Positions 49,338 to 60,405 are shown, counted from the stretch's first letter. The stretch is 64,000 bases of DNA from Rotaria sp. Silwood1 (GCA_905250075.1 CAJNOP010000406.1:62001-126000), one strand, 5' to 3'. Program-made: numbers and translations. The notes: generated from the letters alone by a model not told the origin.

Positions 49338-50033
49338 TTACTTACAATCTACTGATGTTGAAAGAAAGTATATTCAAAAAGATTTGATATCTATGCTAGC
49401 AAATAATAGAAAGTCGAAATTCGCATCGCAGAGAATTTTACATGCTGATTAATCACAAAAAGATCTATTTTAGAACGAGTTTCTTCATTATCCCTGTTAT
49501 TAATCTGAATATATGCAATAAGAAAAATGATCATATACTACAAGAAGAGGTTATTTATAGGCAAATTTTCTAGCACTTGCCCACAATCTAAAGCAGATAC
49601 AAGATTCTATTCTGTATAATCAAATACTCGTTTTAGATTTTGCGAACAAATAGAAAAATCTATCTGAAAATAATATATGTCTGAAGAGCTCTTTTCATTC
49701 GTAATGACTGCTTGAAGTTTTCAAAATTATATTATTATTTCGAATAGAACTAGATTTCAAATCAAATTTCTCAAAGTATAATGGTGTATTATTCGTTTTA
49801 CAAAAGTAGTTTCATTTTATAATAATTCTAAACTGTGCTATTTTCTTTCACATGAAAGAAATAAAATCTAGTTATTATTAAGAGAATTTGTGACTCTCTT
49901 TTCAAATATTTTATTGACATTGATAATAACAAAAAAATACTTATGTTTTCTTTAGTTCGTTTACAGAATTTGTTCGAATGAAGAGAAGAAGAATCTATTA
50001 TGAATTAGAGATTATATTTCTTGACTTTATATA
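49338..50033. other. Intergenic, nothing recognised
   Basis: A+T-rich sequence between the telomere-like module and the Hsp70 remnant. Confidence 0.4.
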
Positions 50034-50831
50034 ATCAAGTTCTTCAATAATTGGACCATGACTATTAGATTTCGATGTACTATGATCATTTCCATTTTCT
50101 AAAATAGAAAAAGAAGCGTATGTACAGTCCTCGCCAACAGTTCCAATACATATAAGAATGGCTGTTCGAAATTTTCTTTCCTTACACCAATTTAAGTTGT
50201 TATCTAAAGTAACGATGTTCATTGGTCAAGCCTTCACTTTCTACTATGCAGACGCAAAGCTTCGGGTTTTTATAAAAAAAAAAAACTGATACAAACTTTA
50301 ATCGATGTAAGAAAAGAAAATTTCGAACAGTCATTCTTATGTGTCTCAGAACTTTTGGCAAGAATTATAGAATAATTTCTTTAAATTAATCAATATAAAA
50401 TTACTTACGATAAAGTTTAGTCATAATTGATGAACAAATTTTTTCAATTCATTTCATTGTGTCTTGCAATTTTTATATTCAAGTCGATGAATATAATTCA
50501 ATTCAGTGTAATGTTGATTAAAATATTTCATTTATTGTCGTTTTATCTTCCATGGAAATTTTTGATGATATTTGATCATTATTAACATCTGATTTCATAT
50601 TATAACCATAGGATTCAAGTGAATTCTTTGTCATTATACGTTCATGTTATAAACCACCTTCTTCTTTTTTTTTAAATATTTTTCAGTATCTTTAATCATA
50701 TATTGAATTTTTTCTTGTGGTAATCAATTTTGATCATTTTGAATTTGTATATTTTTCTCTCGACTTGTTGATTTTTCAATAGCAGATACATTTAATATTC
50801 CATCATAGCCAACATCAAAGATTACTTGAAG
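50034..50831 (-). pseudogene. Hsp70 pseudogene, C-terminal part only
   Basis: The minus strand from 50831 reads LQVIFDVGYDGILNVSAIEK, then STSREKNIQIQND, QEKIQYMIKDTEKYLKKKKK, MTKNSLESYGYNMKSD and KISMEDKTTINEIF. It continues, with stops and shifts, to a match for the Hsp70 phrase P-I-(M/I)-T-K-L-Y near 50405. These correspond to the end of the substrate-binding domain (FDIDANGILNVSA in the family) and the helical lid. A separate frame at 49998-50222 carries GPIIEELD (ending at 50034), resembling the cytosolic Hsp70 terminus G-P-T-I-E-E-V-D, so an insertion or intron probably lies between. The ATPase domain is absent: the match ends at 50831, exactly where a telomere-like repeat begins. Non-functional. 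Confidence 0.8.
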
Positions 50832-51130
50832 ATGTGGGTGAATATAGATGTGGGATGTAAGTGGATATAGACCTGTGACAGTTTCTGATCAAAACAATGA
50901 ACTGATGTCGGTCATCGAGTTTTTTTTTTAAACAACGGCTACTGATGATCAGTTCTTTATTATTGATAAAATAAGTATTTTGGAAAAAAGAACTGGTCAT
51001 TGGACTTTGTTCTCGAAGAAAACGAACCAGTTTTGAGAATTGTGAGTTGTCACAGGTCTATATGAATATAGGCGCGTGCGAGTGTTTGAGTGTCATTCAA
51101 GACAAGATCTACACTAACACCCACATCTGC
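50832..51130. repeat. Telomere-like module (copy 7) split by an insertion
   Basis: The G-rich part GATGTGGGTG..GATGTGGGATGTAAGTGG (50831-50864) is followed by a 199-bp inverted-repeat element. More G-rich sequence (GCGCGTGCGAGTGTTTGAGT, from 51072), a short spacer and the C-rich arm TACACTAACACCCACATC (to about 51130) follow. Confidence 0.6.
50865..51063. mobile_element. MITE-like element with 16-bp terminal inverted repeats
   Basis: The left end ATATAGACCTGTGACA and the right end TGTCACAGGTCTATAT are perfect inverted repeats, 199 bp apart. It encodes no transposase. It sits inside the G-rich portion of a telomere-like module. Confidence 0.75.
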
Positions 51131-51301
51131 AATTCACTTGCGCAACACTAGTTAAGTCCCAGAATCTCAACCTTGACGTCGAGCTCGACTCAGAAAAAAT
51201 TTTTTAAACCTCAGACTGGGATCAAGAGGACGGCTTCATCAGCCTTTAATATCAATATAGATCTCAAATATCTTGAAATTTCCAATCTGTAGAGTACTTA
51301 C

Positions 51302-51845
51302 TTGACTTTATCATAATAGCAGTCACTTCTAAGACTCTATTTGATCGATTAGTCATTTCAGGCTTTTTCAACTGAATAATACGAAGGATTGATAGTGTGT
51401 GATCATCATCAATGATGTCAATAGTTCTTGGTTCTTAAAGCATCTTTCTCAGTTCTTCTAATTGTTCAGTTCATTTCTTTGAATCAATTTCTGTATTATT
51501 ATCTAATTGATGACTCGAGCACAATTCATTAGTTATCTAGTTGAACGATGTATTCAATCAGTTCCTTGAATGATATATCCAAGCTTTTTCTACAATTACT
51601 TGAATTATCCTAGTCGATTCTTGTTCCTATTCATTAATGCAACAGCCATAAAGATGTACAACGTTCTCTTGAATAGAATCTCGTTGAAGAAGATTATGCT
51701 CTTGAACATCTTGATCGATTTGTATGACAATTTTTTGTCGATGTTCATGGAAGTGAATTGTACAAAACCATTGTTGACATCAATAATATGTGGCAACATC
51801 TTCATTTTTGTCACATTTGCTACAAGATTTCTTGATAGTAATCGA
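51302..51845 (-). pseudogene. B-box zinc-finger (TRIM-like) protein pseudogene
   Basis: One minus-strand frame keeps clear B-box/coiled-coil protein similarity apart from about six in-frame stops. Residues CSKCDKNEDVATYY-stop-CQQWFCTIHFHEHR give the zinc ligands C-x2-C..C..C-x2-H-x3-H, with one position lost to a stop. A coiled-coil-type region follows: VIQIDQDVQEHNLLQRD, ITNELCSSHQLDNNTEID, TEQLEELRKML, IDIIDDDHTLSILRIIQLKK. At the lower end the frame runs into GTAAGT (a preserved splice donor), so the original gene had a further exon. Bdelloids carry many B-box/coiled-coil/NHL proteins and this is a dead copy of one. The intact B-box gene at 59.6-60.4 kb belongs to the same broad class but is not a close copy. 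Confidence 0.75.
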
Positions 51846-52445
51846 TGTCATGTCTCATCATCTGAATAAAAAAATCCAAAAATTATCCATCGAAACATTA
51901 TCATCAAACCACTATGTTGACTTTGAATTAAAGTAAAAATGTTTAAATAATGGCGTTCACTGTAACATATAGCGAAATAAATCAAAATAAATCTGTATGT
52001 TCGTTTTCTGTTACGTGATGGAATTAGAAAAGAAAAACAGTTAGAGTGATGGAACAGAGATACATGTTCTAATTCCGTCACATCTATCGTTCGATTATAA
52101 CTCAAAAAGAGAAGCGAAGATGACGTCTAAATTTCATAAAAGAGTCATCATTGATAGACCTCAGTGTGACGACTCGAAGAATGTGAGTTTCAACCGGAAC
52201 AGTGGTATTTTCAGCACCAAAAGAAAAAAAAACTTTTTTTCTGACTAATCCATACAATTTTCCTGGAATGATACAATAAGAAGGTAGGCAGAACAAGAAG
52301 AAATCCGAAGTTGATCTTCGTATAAGGGCTACTACTCGTTCAAAATCAGTCAATTTTAGATGAAAGTCACATGAGTAGATAGAAAAATGTTTATTCTATT
52401 CTACAATTCAAAAATCAGCTCAGATGAATGAAAAGAAACAAGGAT
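51846..52445. other. Intergenic, nothing firmly recognised
   Basis: Minus-strand frames at 51848-52105 and 52102-52353 are contiguous and could be upstream debris of the B-box pseudogene, but show no motif. Confidence 0.35.
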
Positions 52446-52512
52446 GGTGTGAATCTGAGTTGATGTGATGGTGAGTAAATAATGATCTACACTAACACCA
52501 ATATCTACCGTT
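52446..52512. repeat. Telomere-like G-arm/C-arm module (copy 8, degenerate)
   Basis: GGTGTGAATCTGAG, GTGATGGTGAG, a short AT spacer, then CTACACTAACACCAATATC. The C-rich arm closely matches that of copy 7. Confidence 0.5.
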
Positions 52513-52829
52513 CGTGTTGAATACAATAGCCACTGAGAATGCAATGGCCTGCATGGAATATTCTGTACAAACGTCGTTTTTGGTTCCCATCAAATATCTG
52601 CTCCTAATGAATCAAGTTCAAGTCAAAGTAAAATTCTGAATAAATATTTAGAAAGAGCATGAAATTATCTTTCTAATTGACTATTTTTGAGTCTGTCCTG
52701 AAACCTTCAAGTGATCGAAAATCGAACAAAACTTTTGTACCAATACTTTTTACACGTAGGTTATATATGGATAAGTATATTTACGTTTTGCACCTAACCA
52801 CCTTTGAATTATAATATTATTGTCATTCA
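52513..52829. other. Intergenic, nothing recognised
   Basis: No repeat or frame of note. The right end is the presumed intron or upstream flank of the frameshifted membrane-protein remnant. Confidence 0.4.
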
Positions 52830-53065
52830 AGTATAAATCATTTGCATAATTTTTCTTTTAGTATTGGTAAACAAATAATAAATATGTGTTGGAGTTTGGA
52901 AGTTTCTCTTTCATTCGCTTGTGTTCATCTTATATTAGCTGTTTATATAGCATGGCATCGACCACCACATTCGCGGCAACTTCTTTATTATATCTCTTTG
53001 TTTTTTTGCCATCGAATTAGTGGAAGCACTTCAATGGTTAACTAAATATACTCTATTAAATGATG
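52830..53065 (+). pseudogene. Frameshifted exon of a membrane protein
   Basis: The frame 52842-53045 reads MCWSLEVSLSFACVHLILAV, then YIAWHRPPHSRQLLYYISLF. A one-base shift in a T-run then opens FAIELVEALQWLTKYTLLND to about 53065. Hydrophobic stretches with interspersed Trp suggest two or three membrane segments. I do not recognise the family with confidence. The shift suggests a pseudogene, although a sequencing error in the homopolymer cannot be excluded. Confidence 0.35.
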
Positions 53066-54279
53066 TAAAAAAGAGGAAAAAAAGTTTTACTCGAAATTTT
53101 CATAGCCGGCATCTTATTTAATAATTGCTTGAACATAGAAATGCATGTTCGAATAATGTCTTAATCATTGCTGGTAAACATTAAATGGAATATTTCATGT
53201 AAAAAGAAAACATGTAAAAAACAAAAACATTTTGGATGAATTAAAATTTTATTCTTTTAGTAGTAAATAATATTTTAAATGTTTATAGTGATTTTCAATT
53301 AACACAAAATTCATTATTAAATAGTTTGATTAATAGATCTTGATATACTTTTAACAATTCTAGAACATTTATCTAAAGCTTGAAAAACTTCGATGTTTTT
53401 GATTTCTAATAAATTCTTATAGAATATTTTTCTTTTTTTTTTTCGAAGAATATAGACGGTAAAATTCAACAAATAAAATCAAAGCTCGTTGTTTAACGAT
53501 AAATATGAAGGAGCTAGATAAAAATTAAAACAAAATTTAATAAATTCACGTGATCCAAGAAGATAAATCAATTATTTGTTTTGTATTTCAAGCAGAGTGA
53601 CATCAGAGCGCAGATGGGATGAAGCTCTTTTTATCACATATTGACAATCACGTCCGTTTTGTTTTTCTTATAAGACTTTTCATGCTACTTTAAAGATAAA
53701 AAAAAGACCATTTCACGCAAATTCTGCCAGTCGATTATTGATACACACATGGGAATGAATCCATTCTTCAGAAGGGAATGAAATTGCACGACAATTTTTT
53801 TTATTTTTTAACCGTTGAGTTTCTATGAACTGATATTTTATCTGAGATCTGTTATTTATTACTAAGAAGTTCTTTTAAATTATTATTGCTTGCAATATTA
53901 AGTTATGTGTTATTGTACTTAGTCTTCTCTAGTTTTAATCAAAATATTATTTTAATTGAAACTATTCAGTTTTAAAATGATGAATAAAGCGATACTCTAA
54001 ACTAATCATATATCAAAATGCATGAGAATGTTGTTGACATAAGCACATTGAACACAATCAAACATGTCCGGAATCACAAGTCTTAATATATTTTGTAATG
54101 GAAAATGTAGAAAAATGTTTTCTAAATAATTATCATAGTGTAGTTGAAGTATAGCAGAAAATCATCAATTTTTCTTGCGATTTTTTTTACACATTTCTGA
54201 CTGCATGGATTCTATTAGTAAGATAAAACTATATATACATAAACATCTATGTTAGATCATCATTCTGTTTGTTTTTGTT
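53066..54279. other. Intergenic, nothing recognised
   Basis: Very A+T-rich, with homopolymer runs. No frame or repeat of note. Confidence 0.4.
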
Positions 54280-55751
54280 TTAATTTTGAATAGGAAAAAC
54301 TCTTGTAGTTCTAGTTGTGTTATTCAATCGGAAACATGACACTTGAGACAACTTGTATACGACTTTTGAAATATAGCAATGTGGATAGACAGGAAAGAAA
54401 CGATAATTATCTTCCATAGTACTCAATGGACCATTCATTGATGAAAACGTTTGTATTACAGACAAGAATCCAAATGAGAGTAAAGATATTAACAAATACG
54501 TCTCATAATATTTTTCAAAGATTAGAAGATAAGAGTCATATAGAACCCAAAAGCCACGCCAAAGAAATAGACATGAAGCAAAGGCTAATCCATGAAAAAT
54601 GTTTCGATAAAATTGCGGAAAGTTAGCTGAAAAAATTGTCCAAAATTCATATTTCAAATTGAAATTTGCCAAGAAATGTTGACAATACATCAATGGAAAA
54701 TAAAGAGGATAACCAATCATTAAACAGATCCAAGCTGATTTAATCGTATCATCAGAATACAAATATTGATCAAGAATAAGATAAAAACCATGCCATCCAA
54801 TAATTGTGATGTTAGAAATAATAAATTCGTACAATATAAAATTGATCAAATTGATTTTCCATCGATCCATCTTTGAAAATAGATCATATATATCAATATA
54901 GGTGTTTGTTTTTTTGACAAGAAAATACTTACATGTTCTGTCACAAGTGGACATTCAAATCGAACACAATATTCAATCGAATCATAACTGACAACAAATG
55001 GTGAACAAACTAAATCCGATAAAGTTCCAGTGATAATAATCAATACGAAAAGCGATGCCAACGATAGAATCATAGTAAATGTCCACTCTTGAGGAGTATA
55101 TTGGTCCAAAATAGTCCAAATCATTTCCCATTGAACAATATACATAAATGACAAAATTAACATATGAATTTTCAAAAGAATCATTTCAATAAGAGTATGT
55201 TGTCGTTTAAAGAAATCATAAAATAGATCTTGACCAAGATAGAAAATAAGTAGTAATATTTCAACAATCACATAGGGAACGATTAATGATTGAGGTGAAT
55301 AATTACCATATTCATCATCAGTATAATTCTGTCCATCGAGATTATATGTTAATGGAAAGCCATTCAATGAATTAAGCATAGTAACAGTGAGATTCCATCC
55401 ACAATCCCAGAAAAGAACCAACAGTGGAAAAAGAAGACAACCAATGAGAATTGGTTCGACAATAAATAATAAGAGATAACGACCTTTTAGTTTGACAACA
55501 TTTTCTTTATTATTATTATCATCAACAAGAGAAATAATTTGCGTTAGTCGACGTCGATTAGTACTACCATCAGCATTAGAAAGTGGTTGTGATAACTCAG
55601 AACCTATAATTTGAACTTGCTGTTGATTTTGATATTCATTATCAAAGTGTTTCGAAACGATCGACAATCGACGTTGATTATTATTTGATATACTTAGACG
55701 AGGAGTTTTGCCTTGGATCAGATAGACAGGTAACATATATTCTGTTTTCAT
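54280..55751 (-). CDS. Fuseless-like multi-pass membrane protein, 2 exons
   Basis: Minus-strand exons are 54933-55751 and 54280-54870. The 62-bp intron (GTAAGT..AAAG) is phase 0, giving 469 aa. I start at the first ATG of the frame (MKTEYMLPVYLIQGK). Residues 1-90 are polar and Ser/Asn/Gln-rich. About eight hydrophobic segments follow: LLLFIVEPILIGCLLFPLLV, VPYVIVEILLLIFYL, ILLKIHMLILSFMYIV, MILSLASLFVLIIITGTL, then after the splice INFILYEFIISNITIIGW, WICLMIGYPLYFPLMY, IFHGLAFASCLFLWRGFWVL and YLLISLLSFGFLSVI. Repeated W-x-x-x-W/ILDQY words (MIWTILDQY, GFYLILDQY, GFWVLYDSY) match the pattern I associate with the Fuseless family (Drosophila fusl, needed for presynaptic calcium-channel function). 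A plasma-membrane location is inferred and function here is unproven. Confidence 0.75.
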
Positions 55752-56701
55752 AAACAATAAGAAAACTACAACAGCACAATGCTTATAAGTCCATAGGTTC
55801 TGAAAAGTGCCGAAGAATGGAAGAAAATATCGAGAAGTACAAATAGATAATGAGTATTGCTAAATGATATGGGAATGATATGAAGAGTTGGTGAACATTC
55901 TGCAGAGATAAATATATCGAGCTACATCTTAAGAAGAACTCATATGATATGACGTCAATTCTGTTTCGTTCTCGCAAGTTTTGTCTATTGATATATTTCT
56001 AATAGCCTGTTATATTTTTCATAGTTGTCTTGAAGCGAAACCAGCGGATGCGAACTGATAGTGCTGTATAAAGCAATATTCATTCATACGGCTATGTAGA
56101 ACTATTCTGATTACCTTGCCTAATACGTTACCCTATAAAAAGAACCGTAAAATACTAAAATCTTATCATTTAAAAATGGTATATGAAAAGGTGTGTGGAA
56201 GACTTATAATATTTATTAGCTCTCAAAACCGTTTATTGTAACTTGTACTTTCATAAATCATTCCTAAGTGGGTATAGAAAAGTTCATAAGGATCATCTCA
56301 AAGGATTCATGGAGATCATTAATCGCCACCAATTCTATATGATGCTGTCTAAAGAAGCGTTCAAGATCATCATAAGCCTGCATATGGCTGCTGAAACGGT
56401 TAACGGAAACGTTTATTTTGTGAAATCTCCAAGATTTATGATAGAGTTATATCTAACTGATCTTTAAAGTACTGAAAAAGTCGAAAATCTCATAGCACTC
56501 AATCATTGTTCAAGTGCAGTAATACGACAGATGAACAAATATATAACTAAACTGAACCGTTGCATTCTATCTGCCCCATAAAATATTGAATGAATTCTTT
56601 TATTCTACTTTCGTTCATAAAATGCTGACTAACTATTAAGAAGGTAAATGATAGAAAGAAAATTAAACTTAACTAAGATATGTAATTTTACTCTTAGCAT
56701 A
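55752..56701. other. Intergenic; upstream region of the Fuseless-like gene
   Basis: An open frame at 56243-56467 (+) (SGYRKVHKDHLKGFMEIINR..) has no family I recognise. Nothing else is evident. Confidence 0.35.
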
Positions 56702-57085
56702 ATGAGCAACTATTGAAATAACTCGATGAAGAAAACTAAAGTAACATTAACTGTTTGATTTGATTTCTCTTACAAAATGAGCAAGCACTATCCGAAAAAG
56801 CGTAAATAAAGAAAAAGAAAAGTAAACTAAGGTAACTTTTTGTATTTCTTTTATAAGATGTTAGGAAAACTATCAGCATAATTAATCGAGGAAAACAAAA
56901 CTAAATGAACTTATTCGCTTTGTTTTTTAGGACATGCACAAAAAATATCAAGATAAGTAAATAAAGAAAAAGAAAAGTAAACTTAATTAAATTTTTTCAT
57001 TTTTCTTATAAAATGTGTAAAACTATCGACATAATTAATGAAGGAAAATAAAACTAAATGATTCTATTCAATTTTTCTCCTAAAA
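56702..57085. repeat. Tandem repeat, about 78-bp units, five copies
   Basis: Units beginning AAAATG(A/T)G(C/T)AA at about 56702, 56776, 56857, 56935 and 57010 alternate between two versions. One holds AAATAAAGAAAAAGAAAAGT. The other holds AACTATC.ACATAATTAAT. Both end in a T-rich CTTATA tract. A higher-order pair of about 155 bp is implied. Confidence 0.7.
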
Positions 57086-58265
57086 ATAGTGAAATTCAAA
57101 CAAGAGACAGTGATTGCAAGTAGATTTAAGATGTCGACGAGTGAAGACATGTTTTGAAAGCATGGTACAGGCCAGACACGCTAGTTGATAGACTTATCAA
57201 TGGTTGATTTAGAAACTAATACGCTATGTGTTCATTTCTCTTCTACTGTTTGTTTTTTTAAATCCTGCAAATGTCCTTTTAAAAAATCGTAAATTATTCT
57301 GTTAGAAATCCTAGCAGGATTATGATCTTAAAAACATTGAAAACTACTCAAGATCCATATAAGATTTCGTTGCAAGTCTTGTCAAAATCTATCATGTTTC
57401 TTAGCTAAATGTTTCACACAAGATTTATCGTTTTGCTGAATCGATTTCATGTTTAATTCTATTTGGTAAGCACTTAGTCGTTTCTTCAAGCAAAAAGTGT
57501 ACATATGCACCAGATATCCTTTTTGGATCCGTCTAGAACCTAGTGGTACAAAGATATCAAAGATTTTAACTCGGCTTTTTACAGGACAAACTTTCTTTTT
57601 ATCAATCAGATTACAAATTTCTGTCTTTTTTTGTCATATTTGTTTTTGAGAAATATCTGATTTTTTGTATTCAGTTCGACCGTACTCTATATGTATGCCA
57701 TAATGTTAAGAAATAAAAGCGTGACTTTAGAGATGCGTACTTCAATTGTAGTTTGAATTCTATGAAATTTCACTTGTCTTTCTTTGAGAATAACACAACT
57801 GATACTGATTAGATATTAAATAATTTCTTTAAATAAAATACATTAGTTGAAATCAAAGACATCAAACAAGATTTTATCACTTGAAATAAAATTGTTCTGC
57901 TGTAGAGTGCACTTAATAATTCATCATTGACTTGTTCATTGTGTGTGTATATTTACTGTCTGTAAATGTAAAAAGATTCATATTTTTCGATTTTTATACT
58001 CAACTTAAAGATGATGGCTTTTCTTTTCTTTCAATTCAATATATCCGAGAAAAAAAAATATTCAATGTGTTTCCAGTTCCGATTAACAATATCAATCAGA
58101 AAAAAATAAGAAGTCTCACATAGAATAATAATTAAAACCGTAACATACATCAACATTGTTGTCAGACCAAACTACCCGATATATGCAGTTTTGAACTATT
58201 AATAAAACGTTATTTGGTGATACCAACTACATTGATAAATGCCAATCAACATCAAATGTATTAAT
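57086..58265. other. Intergenic, nothing recognised
   Basis: Frame at 57932-58123 (+) without motif. No repeats. Confidence 0.4.
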
Positions 58266-58348
58266 GATGTGGGTGTGGGTGTCGGTGCGGGTGTGGGTGG
58301 GTGTGGGCCCGTGTTCGTGTTCATTCTATTACCTCACACCCACACCCT
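58266..58348. repeat. Telomere-like G-arm/C-arm module (copy 9, best preserved)
   Basis: The G-rich arm of about 55 bp carries GATGTGGGTGTGGGTGTCGG and GGGTGTGGGTGGGTGTGGGC. After a spacer of about 20 bp comes ACCTCACACCCACACCCTAA. This is the least eroded TGTGGG/GGGTGT array in the window. Confidence 0.7.
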
Positions 58349-58549
58349 AATGAAAATCCTTAACAGAGCTGTCCCTTTGTCTTTTGCAAGGATGAGAATA
58401 GTCTCCAGGACGATTTGTATCTGATTGTCGATGGTCAAACAATGACTTCAGCAGGATGAAACCATGAAGAATAATATGCATGTGTGATAAGAATGAGTGT
58501 CATAACACAGTGAGAAAGAGCTTTAGCAAATGTCAATATATCGAGAGTT
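58349..58549. other. Intergenic, nothing recognised
   Basis: Short stretch between the telomere-like module and the imperfect inverted repeat. Confidence 0.4.
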
Positions 58550-59050
58550 TTTATTAAGGGTACATCCCTCCCTCTTTTTTGAACATTTCTGGTTCTCCAA
58601 GAGGGTACAACCGATCCGCCTGAAATTTTTACCGCAGTTAGAGCACCTAAAATAAGCTTATACATGTTTGAGGAAAAAAGTTTTAAAAAGGGTTTTTGTG
58701 ATGTCTTTGTGAAAACTCTAGTTTTCCATAGGTTCGCATCGGGCCACATTACGACCCCCATCAAATTTTATCCGACTGTGCTGAAAATTTTTTTGGAGAT
58801 ACCTAAGACTATGTCTCAAAGGTAGTTTTGAGCTTTTTTAAAAATCTCGCTTTCTTTTTTTTATGAGAGAAATACCGAAAGGTTCGGATCCAAAATCCGG
58901 GTCTTGGTTTTCACAACCCTATAGATCCGGATACGAAGGTTCAAAACGAAAACGGCTGATTCTACCTCTGGAGAATACTTTCAAGTATCTGTGGTAAAAA
59001 TTTCAGCCCGATCGGACAAAGTTAGAGGGGGTCGTATGCAGGCCCGATTG
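58550..59050. mobile_element. Imperfect long inverted repeat, possible non-autonomous element
   Basis: The phrase CCGCCTGAAATTTTTACCGC (near 58617) reappears inverted as GGTAAAAATTTCAGCCCGAT (near 58992). GGGTACAACCGATC and GATCGG..GGGGTCGTATGC flank them. The block is noticeably richer in G+C than its surroundings and carries only a short minus-strand frame. A decayed DNA transposon is likely, but the ends are not sharply defined. Confidence 0.5.
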
Positions 59051-59568
59051 AGAGAATTGTAGTTTTGCGTTATGCTATGTAAAGAAAAAAATTTCTTTAA
59101 ATCACAACATCAACAAACACGATTAACATAAAATGTCATCAAGATAATGTGTACTTTTATGTACTCATGAATTATAAGAAATGGTGATCAAACATTTTTA
59201 CTTCGAACAATATCATCACGATGTACTTATATACGGATATTACAATGAAATTAGGAGACAGATTCATTAAATGAAAATCAATGAAAATGAAACAAGTTTT
59301 ATTCTGCATTAGAAATTACATAACCTCATAAATTAACTGATGTGTTAAATTTAAATTTGTTTTCTTCTCAATCACTTATTGAATACAACAAAAATGTACT
59401 TAAAGCTTTATTTATTGGTATAATTCTAACGGACGTACTTATAATTCTCAAAAAATTTTTAACACGTTGGCAACAACCAATTATTTTACACTGTGTTAAC
59501 AAAGGAGAACATTTATATCTTAATATATTCGATGTAATTCGTATGATTCATCTCCTTTGTGATTCTTA
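59051..59568. other. Intergenic, nothing recognised
   Basis: A plus-strand frame at 59342-59572 (76 codons) overlaps the end of the B-box gene on the other strand and has no motif. I leave it uncalled. Confidence 0.35.
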
Positions 59569-60405
59569 CTAGTCAACACGCCAACGAAGAGGATAGAACA
59601 TTCTATGTTCAAATGGGATTTCTGCAGCATGACGTCGAAGCGCTGTAGCTCTTGGTCTTTCATTTGTGATATGTACGGTTTCTTCAGGCCCTTCATTCGA
59701 TTCGATGTCCGCTGACAGCACTAAGTTTCGCATTTGGTCTGATTGCATATTATGTGTAGGTATGACGTTGTTTGTCGTCCTCGGTATTATTTCAGGATTT
59801 GTATGATTATCATAGACGGTTTGAAGTTGCGGATGACTGGTAATTGGTATGGGATCACTACGGCGTTGATCGGCATCTAAAGAAGACGTGTTGTTTTCTG
59901 TTCTTTCTCCAGTAATTAGCATTTCAACCCCACATTTAAACTTTGTAATAGTAACTTTAAATTCTGTTAGTTTCTTGATAATGTTCAACTGCTTTTCCCA
60001 TAGTTTCAATTCAGTGTCGTCAAAATTGTTCTTGTCTCGACGTGCTTCATTAATTTTACCTGTTAACGACCCTAATTTCTCTGTTGCCGTGCTCAGACGC
60101 ATTTCGACAATCTTGATCACTTTGTTCCGCATATCAGCCGCTATTGCTTTAATACTCGCACTTTCTTCTTGTTCCCACAAGTCGATTTCACACAAACAAT
60201 CATTCGATTGATCATTTGCGCAATAGTTCTCAAGCTTTCTGGCAATATCATCGTGGCGGGCAGCCAATGAATCGAATTCCTCGTCAAGCATTGTCTGATG
60301 CTCCTTTATATGACTAAGACAAAATGTTCTATAACATCTGGAACAAATGACAGTTGCATCTTTGTTGCAATTGACACAATAACGTTTCGATCGTGTCGAA
60401 GACAT
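59569..60405 (-). CDS. B-box zinc-finger/coiled-coil protein
   Basis: Single 278-codon minus-strand frame starting MSSTRSKRYCVNCNKDATVI. An N-terminal B-box follows directly: C-x2-C (CVNC), C-x2-C (CSRC), then C-x2-H and H (FCLSHIKEH), residues 10-36. Residues about 40-170 are charged and heptad-like (LAARHDDIARKLENY, MRNKVIKIVEMRLSTATEKL, KLWEKQLNIIKKLTEFK), giving a coiled coil. The tail is disordered and ends EIPFEHRMFYPLRWRVD. B-box plus coiled coil is the core of TRIM-like scaffold proteins, which here would lack an N-terminal RING and any C-terminal NHL domain. Length is short for a full TRIM. No introns are needed. Upstream sequence shows no further exon that I can support. The role is unknown, perhaps protein-protein assembly. 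Confidence 0.85.
   Translation of the reverse strand: MSSTRSKRYCVNCNKDATVICSRCYRTFCLSHIKEHQTMLDEEFDSLAARHDDIARKLENYCANDQSNDCLCEIDLWEQEESASIKAIAADMRNKVIKIVEMRLSTATEKLGSLTGKINEARRDKNNFDDTELKLWEKQLNIIKKLTEFKVTITKFKCGVEMLITGERTENNTSSLDADQRRSDPIPITSHPQLQTVYDNHTNPEIIPRTTNNVIPTHNMQSDQMRNLVLSADIESNEGPEETVHITNERPRATALRRHAAEIPFEHRMFYPLRWRVD

Noticed and set aside
59342-59572. 76-codon plus-strand frame overlapping the B-box gene end
   Set aside because: No motif, and it overlaps an intact gene on the other strand. It may be chance.
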